This document shows, piece after piece, positions 1 to 5,915 of a stretch of 12,680 bases of DNA; positions within the stretch are counted from its first letter, which is position 1; each line of letters starts with the position of its first letter. This stretch comes from an uncultured Selenomonadaceae bacterium (GTDB lineage Bacteria > Bacillota > Negativicutes > Selenomonadales > Selenomonadaceae): positions 1 to 12,680 of the forward strand of contig CAJTSO010000052.1 in assembly GCA_910579115.1 (NCBI GenBank). Direction: 5' to 3'. Both the position numbers and the translations under genes were made by a program. The notes under the pieces are model-generated. The model had not been told where the DNA came from and made no database searches. It worked only from the letters and a program-made list of their open reading frames with translations.

Positions 1-125
1 TTGAGGGTCACCACCCTTTCATAGTAGAGGGCCAGGGCGGCCAGCTCCGCCGGGCTGAGGGGTGGCAGGGCCAGGGACTCCACTGCTCCGGTGAGGTGGC
101 GGAGAAATTCTTCCTTATTGACCAT
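1..125 (-). CDS. rsmG: 16S rRNA (guanine-527 N7) methyltransferase RsmG, N-terminal part only
   Basis: The 41 visible codons begin with ATG at 125 and read MVNKEEFLRHLTGAVESLAL, then a segment ending LALYYERVVTL. The LxxYYExV stretch matches the N-terminal helix of RsmG (GidB), which methylates G527 of 16S rRNA using S-adenosylmethionine. The catalytic methyltransferase fold lies outside the window, so the call rests on this short N-terminus plus position. The start codon overlaps the 3' end of mnmG by 11 bp, and a GAGGA ribosome site sits inside the last mnmG codons, so the two are probably translated from one message. mnmG followed by rsmG is a very widely conserved order in bacteria. The gene is cut by the window edge and there is no sign of damage in what is visible. 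Confidence 0.75.
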   Translation of the reverse strand, partial: MVNKEEFLRHLTGAVESLALPPLSPAELAALALYYERVVTL

Positions 126-2142
126 GGGGGATTCCTCGCTTGTGTTTTTCCAGCGCTACTAACAGGACGCTGACGTCGGCGGGGCTGACGCCGGAGATCC
201 TGGCGGCCCGGCCGATGGTTTCGGGGGCGATGGCGGCAAGCTTTTCCCTGGCCTCCTCGGAGAGGGCGGCGAGGGAGCGGAAGTCAAAGCCCGCCGGAAA
301 TTTTTTTTCCTCAAGGCGGTGCATCCGGTCGATTTGCTGCCGTTGTTTTTCAATGTAGCCTTCGTATTTTGCCTGGGTTTCCAGTTCCATGACAATATCC
401 GCCGGAATCAGGTTTTCCCGGGCATTTTTTGTGAGCAGGCCGATTATTTCGGGATAGGCGGCCCCGTTTTTCAGCAGTCTCTTTTCTTCCTCACTGCCGT
501 CGGTCTTGTCTTTTTCGGCCAGCTCGGCCACGATGGCCGAGAGGGTGGGAAGGTCCATGCCCTGCCGCTTCAGGAGTTCAAAGAGGCTAAGGCCGGACCT
601 AAAGGGCGGCTGGTTCAGCTGGCTGAACAGGGCCAAGGTTTCGCTGTTGGGGGCGATGGCGATGTTTTTCAGGGCCGTCAAAAGGTCCGTGAGGAGTTTT
701 TGACGGGCGGTGAACTTTTCATAGCGTTCATCGCTGACGAGGCCGATTTGGCGGCCCAGCTCCGTGAGGCGGAGGTCGGCGTTGTCCTGCCGGAGCAGGA
801 GCCGGTATTCCGCCCGGCTGGTCATCATGCGGTAGGGTTCATTGGTGCCCTTTGTCACCAAATCGTCGATGAGGACGCCGATGTAGGCCTGGTCACGGCT
901 GAGGATGACGGGCTCCAGCCCGTCGATGGAGCGGGCGGCGTTGATGCCGGCCATGAGTCCCTGGGCGGCGGCTTCTTCGTAGCCGCTGGTACCGTTTGAC
1001 TGACCGGCGCTGTAGAGATTTTTCAGGATTTTCGTTTCCAGGGTCGGTTTCAGTCCCAGGGGGTCAAGGCAGTCGTACTCGATGGCATAGGCGGCCCGCA
1101 TCATTTCGCAGCGTTCCAGACCGGGGATGGTCCGGAGGAAGGCAGTCTGCACGTCGGCGGGAAGGCTGGTGGACATCCCCTGAATGTACATTTCCTCCGT
1201 GTGGTTCCCCTCCGGCTCCACGAAGAGCTGGTGGCGTTCCTTGTGGGGGAACCGCATGAGCTTGCTTTCAATGGAGGGGCAGTAGCGGGGGCCCACGCCG
1301 GTAATGAGGCCGTTGGCCATGGGGGCCCGGTGGAGGTTGGCGTTGATGATCCGGTGGGTGGCCTCGTTTGTATAGGTAAGGTAGCAGGGAAGCTGGCGGC
1401 GGGTTCTCTCCTGCCAGCGGTCCGTACGGGTGTCGGTAAGGTAGCTGAATGCCCCCATGGGAACGAAGCCGGGCTGGAGCTCCATTTTGTCCAGGTCAAG
1501 GCTGGCCCGGCTCACCCGGGCGGGGGTGCCGGTCTTGAACCGCAGCAGCTTCAGCCCGGCCCGCTTCAGGGCGGCGGTAAGGTTCAGGGCGGGGCGCTGG
1601 CCGTTGGGGCCGGAGGGGTAATTCACTTCGCCGATTATCACCCGGCCCCCCAGATAGGTGCCGGTGGCAAGGATGACCCGCCGGGCTTCGTAAATTTCCC
1701 CGGTTTCACAGATGATGCCGGTGATTTTTTTCTCCGGGGTTTCTTCCCAAAGAAGATCCTCCACCAGGAGCTGCTTGACAAAGAGATTTTCCTGCTTTTC
1801 GCAGGTTTCCTTCATGGTAAACTGGTAGAGCTTTTTGTCCGTCTGGGCCCGGGGGGCCTGAACGGCGGGGCCCTTGCCGGTATTCAGCAGCCGGTACTGG
1901 ATCATTGCCCTGTCAGCCGCAATGCCCATCTCGCCGCCGAGAGCGTCGATTTCCCGGACGAGGTGGCCCTTGGCGGGGCCGCCGATGGAAGGGTTGCAGG
2001 GCATCAGGGCGACGTTGTCCAGGCTGATGGTGGCCAGGAGGGTTTTTTTCCCCAGCCGGGCGGCGGCAAGGCCGGCCTCCACCCCGGCGTGACCGGCGCC
2101 GATGACGATGACGTCGTAGCGGCCGGCAAGAAAATTGTTCAT
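115..2142 (-). CDS. mnmG: tRNA uridine-5-carboxymethylaminomethyl modification enzyme MnmG (GidA)
   Basis: MnmG is the FAD-dependent partner of the GTPase MnmE. Together they modify U34 in the wobble position of several tRNAs in the cytoplasm. The 675-residue product starts with a Rossmann FAD motif, GAGHAG at residues 15-20, followed by the conserved CNPSIGGPAKGHLVREIDALGG block near residue 50 and by RYCPSIESK in the middle; these two segments carry the conserved cysteines of the family. The helical C-terminus (AKYEGYIEKQ, RLEEKKFP, ARISGVSPADVSVLL) is the MnmE/tRNA-binding region. Family members are usually about 620-635 residues; the extra length appears to sit near residues 540-590, in a charged stretch (AEKDKTDGSEEEKR). 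The ATG at 2142 has AGAGGA upstream. It is followed directly by rsmG; mnmE is not in this window. Identification is secure. Confidence 0.97.
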   Translation of the reverse strand: MNNFLAGRYDVIVIGAGHAGVEAGLAAARLGKKTLLATISLDNVALMPCNPSIGGPAKGHLVREIDALGGEMGIAADRAMIQYRLLNTGKGPAVQAPRAQTDKKLYQFTMKETCEKQENLFVKQLLVEDLLWEETPEKKITGIICETGEIYEARRVILATGTYLGGRVIIGEVNYPSGPNGQRPALNLTAALKRAGLKLLRFKTGTPARVSRASLDLDKMELQPGFVPMGAFSYLTDTRTDRWQERTRRQLPCYLTYTNEATHRIINANLHRAPMANGLITGVGPRYCPSIESKLMRFPHKERHQLFVEPEGNHTEEMYIQGMSTSLPADVQTAFLRTIPGLERCEMMRAAYAIEYDCLDPLGLKPTLETKILKNLYSAGQSNGTSGYEEAAAQGLMAGINAARSIDGLEPVILSRDQAYIGVLIDDLVTKGTNEPYRMMTSRAEYRLLLRQDNADLRLTELGRQIGLVSDERYEKFTARQKLLTDLLTALKNIAIAPNSETLALFSQLNQPPFRSGLSLFELLKRQGMDLPTLSAIVAELAEKDKTDGSEEEKRLLKNGAAYPEIIGLLTKNARENLIPADIVMELETQAKYEGYIEKQRQQIDRMHRLEEKKFPAGFDFRSLAALSEEAREKLAAIAPETIGRAARISGVSPADVSVLLVALEKHKRGIPHGQ

Positions 2143-2204
2143 TGTGGTTTATCCTCTGAGCGATGGTATTGGGTGATTGGTAAATTTATTATGTGGAAAA
2201 TTAT

Positions 2205-2234
2205 ATTGTATGCTCTGTGAAATATATTCATCAA
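2205..2234 (-). promoter_or_regulatory. candidate proximal promoter of mnmG
   Basis: On the minus strand, TTGATG (2229-2234) and TACAAT (2205-2210) are separated by 18 bp; a second overlapping TATAAT lies at 2200-2205. The surrounding sequence is much richer in A+T than the genes. The start codon of mnmG is about 60 bp downstream. The assignment is by consensus match only. Confidence 0.4.
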
Positions 2235-2260
2235 GGGAAGAGGTTATTTATGACGGTACT

Positions 2261-2390
2261 GAAGCCTCCCCTGCAGGGGAGGTGGTCGAAGGCCGTAGGC
2301 TTGAGACCGGAGGGGTGATAGATTAACCAGCAGTTTATCCTGTCACCCCTCAGCCAGCTTCGCTGACAGCTCCCCTACAGGGGAGCCTGC
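2261..2390. repeat. palindromic intergenic repeat, copy 1 (hairpin - inverted repeat - hairpin)
   Basis: Two hairpin-forming palindromes, CCTCCCCTGCAGGGGAGG (2265-2282, perfect) and GCTCCCCTACAGGGGAGC (2369-2386), flank an inner inverted repeat AGGGGTGA (2311-2318) / TCACCCCT (2343-2350). No reading frame is supported across it. The left arm reappears in reverse orientation at about 5386-5433, and related CAG..GACTGAGAGGGG tails occur at 5333-5361 and 8210-8236, so this belongs to a dispersed family. It lies between mnmG and the more distal candidate minus-strand promoter, so it may form part of the mnmG leader. Confidence 0.75.
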
Positions 2391-2432
2391 CAGACTGATA
2401 AAAGGTCGCAAGCTCCCTATTATCATCTTCAT

Positions 2433-2461
2433 AATATAGCACATTTCACCTTTGTAAACAA
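2433..2461 (-). promoter_or_regulatory. candidate distal extended -10 promoter reading towards mnmG
   Basis: The minus strand carries TGTGCTATATT (an extended -10, TGC plus TATATT at 2433-2438) with TTGTTT (2456-2461) 17 bp upstream. The -35 overlaps a small dyad, CTTTGTAAACAAAG (2450-2463), which could be an operator. Transcripts from here would include palindromic repeat copy 1 before mnmG. The same TGTGCTATA core occurs at two plus-strand promoters in the window. Confidence 0.4.
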
Positions 2462-2463
2462 AG

Positions 2464-2644
2464 TTATTTCTCTGGGGAGACCGCTATCTTCCGGCGGAGA
2501 AAAAGTCTGGCTTTCACCGGCGAGGAGAAAGGAAGGAAGCGGGGCGGCCGGAAAGGAAAGGGGGCGCTGGGTCTCCGGTCATCCCGGGGCTGACGATGGG
2601 GTGCTTTTTCAGCCGGGCCGCTTCCAAATGAACAGGGACGAAAT
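2464..2644. other. GC-rich non-coding stretch with base-pairing potential
   Basis: No credible protein is encoded here; the two open frames that cross it have no family resemblance and run through the terminator. Complementary blocks are visible: GGAGACC (2476-2482) with GGTCTCC (2570-2576), and CCCGGGGCTGA (2583-2593) with TCAGCCGGG (2609-2617, two-G bulge). A strong terminator follows at 2645-2678. This layout would suit a small structured RNA on the plus strand, but no known RNA family is recognised and no convincing plus-strand promoter was found. Confidence 0.25.
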
Positions 2645-2678
2645 AAAAAAGGAGCCGGGAAAAGACGGCTCCTTTTTT
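2645..2678. terminator. strong bidirectional intrinsic terminator without an obvious upstream gene
   Basis: Six A residues, then GGAGCCG (2651-2657), an 8-nt loop, CGGCTCC (2666-2672) and six T residues form a 13-bp stem if the A and T runs pair. It would work on both strands. No protein gene lies directly before it on the plus strand, and on the minus strand it insulates mnmG from transcription entering from the right. Confidence 0.7.
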
Positions 2679-2762
2679 ATGAGGGTGATGCAAGGTAAAC
2701 AATGCTCAAAACTTTTTGGAACTTTCAGGCAGGAATTTAGCAAAATGTCTTGCGGGGGGGTG

Positions 2763-2773
2763 TGTGCTATACT
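2763..2773 (+). promoter_or_regulatory. extended -10 promoter upstream of the TerB-like gene pair
   Basis: TGTGCTATACT contains TGC plus TATACT (2768-2773), an extended -10 element. No good -35 hexamer lies at 16-18 bp, which extended -10 promoters can tolerate. It would drive the mini-ORF at 2841 and the genes at 2910 and 3799, leaving a leader of roughly 130 nt before the first large gene. Confidence 0.45.
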
Positions 2774-2840
2774 ACGCTACACAATAAAGATAAGGTTATT
2801 TTTTTCTCCGGTTGTTAAGGATTAAGGAGAACGTTAATAA

Positions 2841-2885
2841 ATGCGGAGCTGCAGCGAAGGATGTTGGGGCTGTCAGCAAAAATAA
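2841..2885 (+). CDS. possible 14-codon cysteine-rich leader peptide
   Basis: ATG at 2841 opens a short frame encoding MRSCSEGCWGCQQK and ending in TAA at 2883-2885, 24 bp before the next gene. AAGGAG at 2824-2829 could serve as ribosome site, although its 11-nt spacing is longer than usual. Three of 14 residues are cysteine, arranged CxxxCxxC. It lies between the extended -10 promoter and the TerB-like gene, so it could be a leader or regulatory peptide, or a chance frame. No family is recognised, and 14 codons is too short for coding statistics. Confidence 0.3.
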   Translation: MRSCSEGCWGCQQK

Positions 2886-2909
2886 AATTTATTTAGGGAG
2901 GAGAAAATC

Positions 2910-3785
2910 ATGGGATTTTTTAAGAAACTTGTACTTGCGGCAGGAGCTGTAGCATTAGCTCCCATAGCTGCACCGGTAGCAGCCGCTGCAGGAGCTGCAG
3001 CATTAGGAGCAGCGGCCGCAGCGGGAACGGCTGCCGCTACGGGAACAGCAATTGCAGGCGCGGCAGGAGCAGCGGCCGCAGGAGTAACGGCCGCAGGAAC
3101 GGCAGCAGCAGGAGCCGCCGCAGCGGCAGGAACAGCAGTAGCGGGTGCGGTTGGAACGGCAGCAGGAACGGTTGCCGCCGCAGGAACGGCAGCTGGGGCA
3201 ATAAGTACGGCAGTTGGTGGTTCTGGTGTTTTATCTGGCACGGCTGCCAGATTTATTGGGAAAGAAGTTGGAAAAAAAGTATTATATGCAGCAGGAACAG
3301 CAGTTTTAGGAACTGCCATATACCAGGCTGGTGAGGAATCCGGTCGTGAAGAAGGGCACCGTGAAGGCCGTAAAAGCGGCTTTGAAGACGGATATAAAAA
3401 GGGGCGTATAGATACGGCAAAAAAATTTAATGAAACTGTGGAGCAACACATCAACAGAGTTGCCAGTTTCTACGGGTTAGCGGTGTGTATAGGGAATTTG
3501 GACGGCGCCTTTGATGAAGAGGACCAGCAGGCCGTAATAGAAGTACTGGGTGATCCAAAATTGCAGGAGGAATACGTCCGAAAAGAATTGAGCGGGATAT
3601 TTCAAACCAGAGCGAACCTTGAAAAGATAAAGGAGAGGTATCTGGACAAGCTGCCGCCAGATGACTTAAAGGAGTTGGATGAAGTTATCCGGGCAGTTAT
3701 TTATGCGGACGGCGTAGTGGACGATAATGAAATAAACTTTTATGATCATCAGTGGCAGCCTTACCTGAATCGCAGAACAAATTAA
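2910..3785 (+). CDS. Ala/Gly-rich membrane-type protein with GX3 repeat and C-terminal TerB-like domain
   Basis: Function unknown. The 291-residue product has three parts. Residues 1-135 begin MGFFKK and are then almost only Ala, Gly, Thr and Val, a low-complexity hydrophobic segment that could insert in or line a membrane. Residues 141-166 contain seven glycines exactly four residues apart (141, 145, 149, 153, 157, 161, 165) with charged residues between. The C-terminus resembles TerB-like all-helical domains, with two acidic motifs, DGAFDEED (198-205) and ADGVVDDNE (266-274), that could bind metal. TerB domains occur in tellurite-resistance, stress and phage-defence gene clusters; that is family knowledge, not proof of role. 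The ATG has a strong AGGGAGGAG ribosome site. The next gene starts 13 bp after the stop. Base composition is clearly more AT-rich than in mnmG, suggesting acquisition. Confidence 0.8.
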   Translation: MGFFKKLVLAAGAVALAPIAAPVAAAAGAAALGAAAAAGTAAATGTAIAGAAGAAAAGVTAAGTAAAGAAAAAGTAVAGAVGTAAGTVAAAGTAAGAISTAVGGSGVLSGTAARFIGKEVGKKVLYAAGTAVLGTAIYQAGEESGREEGHREGRKSGFEDGYKKGRIDTAKKFNETVEQHINRVASFYGLAVCIGNLDGAFDEEDQQAVIEVLGDPKLQEEYVRKELSGIFQTRANLEKIKERYLDKLPPDDLKELDEVIRAVIYADGVVDDNEINFYDHQWQPYLNRRTN

Positions 3786-3798
3786 GCGGGGTTTTATC

Positions 3799-4989
3799 GT
3801 GGTTCCAAGACCTTCAAAGCGGAAATTTTTTAATTCAGCCAGGCAATATCAAAGCTTGGAACAAATATTGGCCCCGACTAAGTCTGAGATTCAATTTGCT
3901 ACAGAAAGATATATGGAAAGGTATGATCAGCTGGCGGACGCATTAAAAAATAAAACGGCGCTGACTGATTTGGACCTGTCCATACTTTTTTTCTGCGGGG
4001 CTTTGCAGGTTTTACGCTGGTCGGTATTTTCTCCGGAAACCATGAAATTTGATAAAGCCAGCGACCCTGATGATAAAATTGCCCGGGCCGTAAATAAAGC
4101 GGATTTTATTCCGCCGGATGTTAAAGAGCTTCTGACCGCCTCTGTTCCCTATGACGCTGTAAAACGTTCCGCCCGGTTCAAAGGTATTTACGGCGATTTT
4201 TCTACCGGCATAGCCGGGACAAACCACCGGTATAGAGCTTTGGGCCATGATCCGGTTGCCGGCTGGATTGTGGGAACAGCGAATATAGCCAATGACACCA
4301 TGACCGTTAATAACGGCTTAATCGGCGCGGGAAACGGCGAAAAGCTTTTTAATCTGGGCGCTGACGCTATTCTAAGGGAGTGGTATCCTTCTTACCATGT
4401 TAAAAATAATGAAATCGACGGGAAAACCCATATAACGAAGGTTTTTAAGTGGACTACCGACATTGCAAAAGATAAGCCGGAGATACTCGCCCTTTCGTTT
4501 CTGAAACAATCTATACATATGGGAAGTGATTTTTTCACCAGACAGGGATTACCGCTGCCGGTTATCGGCTTTCTGTCGCCGGAAGCGGCGGGCTATCTCA
4601 TGGGCAGCAATATGCGTATCGACTTGTGGAGCGTGTCTAAGGGCGCATTGTTTGCGATGCTTATAAATAAAGTCGTGGAGATGTTCCATAGGTTATGGTT
4701 CGACCCGATGCGGGATGACGCTAAACTCTACGAAGTCAGAACGCTGAAAATCATAATGTACTCCAATATCCTGGCATCTTTTCTTAACGCTGGTTACGTT
4801 GGCATTACCGGAGATTTTAGAAAATTGGACATCGGCGGCATTGCCGTAGCCGTCTGGCGGCTGCTGACGGACAGGAAAAAAATACGAAAAATCCGTGCGG
4901 AATTTATCGACAGGATGCTGAGCAATGAGTTTCAAAAGGAGGAAGACGAAATAAGGGAGAAACTGGCCCGCTTTGGTTATTCATTCTGA
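3799..4989 (+). CDS. uncharacterised 396-residue protein with RYRALGHDP motif, partner of the TerB-like gene
   Basis: I do not recognise an established function. The protein starts with a basic segment, has an early hydrophobic helix (LSILFFCGALQVLRWSVF), then a striking block HRYRALGHDPVAGWIVGTANI (residues 143 onward, with H143, H150 and D151). Further on is IHMGSDFFTRQGLPLP (residues 239-254, with H240 and D244), and the C-terminal third has mixed hydrophobic and basic helices. The H...HD...HxxxD spacing could form a metal site like those of helical metal-dependent hydrolases, but this is inference. The GTG start at 3799 is the first plausible start after the previous stop (13-bp gap); GCGGGG before it is a weak ribosome site, so translational coupling is likely. 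A terminator follows at 5030. A sampled line (4021-4080) has 23 G+C in 60, against 39 in 60 at 10021-10080, again suggesting transfer. Confidence 0.75.
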   Translation: MVPRPSKRKFFNSARQYQSLEQILAPTKSEIQFATERYMERYDQLADALKNKTALTDLDLSILFFCGALQVLRWSVFSPETMKFDKASDPDDKIARAVNKADFIPPDVKELLTASVPYDAVKRSARFKGIYGDFSTGIAGTNHRYRALGHDPVAGWIVGTANIANDTMTVNNGLIGAGNGEKLFNLGADAILREWYPSYHVKNNEIDGKTHITKVFKWTTDIAKDKPEILALSFLKQSIHMGSDFFTRQGLPLPVIGFLSPEAAGYLMGSNMRIDLWSVSKGALFAMLINKVVEMFHRLWFDPMRDDAKLYEVRTLKIIMYSNILASFLNAGYVGITGDFRKLDIGGIAVAVWRLLTDRKKIRKIRAEFIDRMLSNEFQKEEDEIREKLARFGYSF

Positions 4990-5029
4990 CATTCATGTAT
5001 GGTGTTTCAAAAATATACATTACTTCTCT

Positions 5030-5061
5030 GAGATAGTCACAGGCTGGCTATCTCGTTTTTT
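5030..5061 (+). terminator. intrinsic terminator of the TerB-like gene pair
   Basis: GAGATAG (5030-5036) pairs with CTATCTC (5048-5054) around an 11-nt loop, followed by G and six T residues. It begins 41 bp after the stop of the second gene. Confidence 0.7.
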
Positions 5062-5069
5062 ACATAACG

Positions 5070-5107
5070 AACACCTCGCCGTCCGTTTATGGAGACGGCG
5101 AGGTGTT
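5070..5107. terminator. long perfect hairpin, second terminator-like element
   Basis: ACACCTCGCCGTC (5071-5083) is perfectly complementary to GACGGCGAGGTGT (5094-5106), extending to 14 bp with the flanking A-T pair, around a 10-nt loop. The plus side continues TTGATTTTAG, a modest T-rich tail. It could back up the terminator at 5030 or stop minus-strand transcription from the transporter side. Confidence 0.5.
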
Positions 5108-5150
5108 TGATTTTAGTGCCTGTAAGTGGAGCAAGCTCCTTTCCGGCAAG

Positions 5151-5360
5151 CCTTCTCCGTCTTGTCTGACGACAGGACACCTCTCCAGGAGGGAGAGGCA
5201 AGCCTCACTGGCTCTCCCTTTGGGTTGGCATGAGCGCTTAATAAGCGAAGCGTATTTAGTGCGAGACAGGCAAACTACTTAGCGATTGCCGAGGCGCAAG
5301 GCGATCGCAGAACTTAGTAGTTTGTAAGAGCTGGCAGTCCGTCAGGACTGACTGAGAGGG
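5151..5360. repeat. palindromic intergenic repeat, copy 2, interrupted by a nested insertion
   Basis: The ends CCTTCTC (5151-5157) and GAGAGGG (5354-5360) are near-perfect inverted repeats, and the inner hairpin CCTCTCC (5180-5186)/GGAGAGG (5192-5198) and the tail CAGTCCGTCAGGACTGACTG match copy 3 at 8129-8236. Copy 3 is 108 bp; this one is 210 bp because about 100 bp of unrelated sequence interrupts it. The first hairpin arm also differs (GTCTTGTCTGACGACAGGAC in place of a GC-rich one), so the family has a conserved frame and a variable stem. Confidence 0.7.
5226..5328. repeat. nested hairpin insertion inside palindromic repeat copy 2
   Basis: Compared with copy 3, extra sequence starts after GGGT (about 5225) and ends before AGCTGGCAG (5329). 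It contains a long imperfect hairpin: CAAACTACT (5271-5279) with AGTAGTTTG (5316-5324), and GCGATTGCC (5282-5290) with GGCGATCGC (5300-5308), one mismatch. No open frame of note. It looks like a small non-autonomous element or stem module that entered the older repeat. Boundaries are approximate. Confidence 0.55.
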
Positions 5361-5385
5361 GACAGAAGTCTACAATACGACCTGT

Positions 5386-5433
5386 CTATTACCCCTCCGG
5401 CCTAACGGCCACCTCCCCTGTAGGGGAGGCTTT
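5386..5433. repeat. partial palindromic repeat, reverse-oriented match to the left arm of copy 1
   Basis: CTATTACCCCTCCGG, then a perfect-arm palindrome CCTCCCCTGTAGGGGAGG (5412-5429), mirrors the reverse complement of about 2261-2320. It directly abuts the truncated ABC-transporter fragment and supplies its last codons and stop (5402-5404). Confidence 0.65.
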
Positions 5434-5631
5434 GGCAGGTGCAGCTTCCATCCCCAATCAGGTGGAGTTCCCGGTCATGGATGGCAAAGAGGGTGGAGCG
5501 GTGGCCAACGCTGATGATGCCCATGTCCGGCAGCTGTTCCTTCAGGAGAGCGTAGAGCCGTTCTTCCCTGGGTTCGTCAAGGGCGCTGGTGGCCTCGTCG
5601 AGAAAGACCACTGGGGCCGGGCGATAAGGAC
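5434..5631 (-). pseudogene. 3'-terminal fragment of a second ABC-transporter gene copy
   Basis: This 198-bp block is about 95% identical to 6333-6531, the 3' end of the intact transporter gene, and corresponds to residues 508-573 of that protein, including Walker B (FLDEATSALD) and the H-loop (SVGHRST). There is no Walker A or membrane domain, so it cannot work as a transporter. One base is missing just before FLDEAT, breaking the frame from the upstream VLIARPQW codons. Of seven substitutions in the aligned coding part, six are silent and one is Leu to Ile. Its 3' end runs into the palindromic repeat, giving a foreign tail QSLPYRGGGR before the stop at 5402. Its 5' end sits 3 bp beyond the toxin stop codon. 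It looks like the remnant of a once-coding paralogue or a recombined allele. Confidence 0.85.
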
Positions 5632-5634
5632 AGC

Positions 5635-5915
5635 TTATTCATCGAACAGTTCTGAGTGGGCGCCTGTTTCAGCCAAGGTCAATGTGAGGATATCATCTTC
5701 GATCAGGTAGATGAGCAGCCAATCCGGCTGGATGTGACATTCGCGGAATCCTTCCAGGTTGCCGTGGAGCGCATGATCGCGGTATTTGGCATTGAGTTTG
5801 TGTCCCTGCCTTAGTTCATCGACAACATCATCGATGAGTTGAAGGTTCAAGCCGCGCTTTTGGCCCGTTTGTAGCCTTTCTTGTAGGAACTGGTAAATTT
5901 TACATGATAGATCAT
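5635..5915 (-). pseudogene. YafQ-family mRNA interferase toxin, apparently frameshifted
   Basis: YafQ toxins (RelE superfamily) cleave ribosome-bound mRNA and are held inactive by a RelB/DinJ antitoxin. The C-terminal body is clear: KRGLNLQLIDDVVDEL, YRDHALHGNLEGFRECHIQPDWLLIY and TGAHSELF, with histidines and the PDW aspartate matching the E. coli YafQ active-site positions H50, H63, D67 and H87. The position equivalent to R83 is Glu here. The natural start is ATG at 5915, in an ATGA overlap with the antitoxin stop; it gives MIYHVKFTSSYKKGYKRAK, a good YafQ N-terminus, but meets TGA at 5847-5849. The body is in another frame, and adding one A to the AAAA run at 5858-5861 would join them. A TTG start at 5922 gives an uninterrupted 95-codon frame, but its first residues are unlike the family. 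Either a mutation or a sequencing error is possible. Confidence 0.75.

Noticed and set aside
319..1499. Other long frames overlapping mnmG (319-999 plus, 996-1259 plus, 1101-1499 minus)
   Set aside because: Compositional shadows of the MnmG gene in GC-rich DNA.
1201..2220. 339-codon open frame on the plus strand opposite mnmG
   Set aside because: It is antisense to a secure MnmG, rich in Gly/Ala/Val from GC-rich codon complement, has no family resemblance or ribosome site, and runs out through the mnmG start.
2514..2825. Short frames 2514-2702 (minus) and 2601-2825 (plus)
   Set aside because: Both cross the strong terminator stem, have no ribosome site of note and no recognisable protein features.
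2873..3454. 193-codon minus-strand frame opposite the Ala/Gly-rich gene
   Set aside because: Antisense of a GCx-rich repeat gives an Ala/Pro-rich shadow; the plus-strand gene has the ribosome site and the TerB-like domain.
5151..5433. CRISPR-like array from clustered palindromes
   Set aside because: Repeats are not evenly spaced, there are no unique spacers between identical repeats, and no cas genes are nearby.
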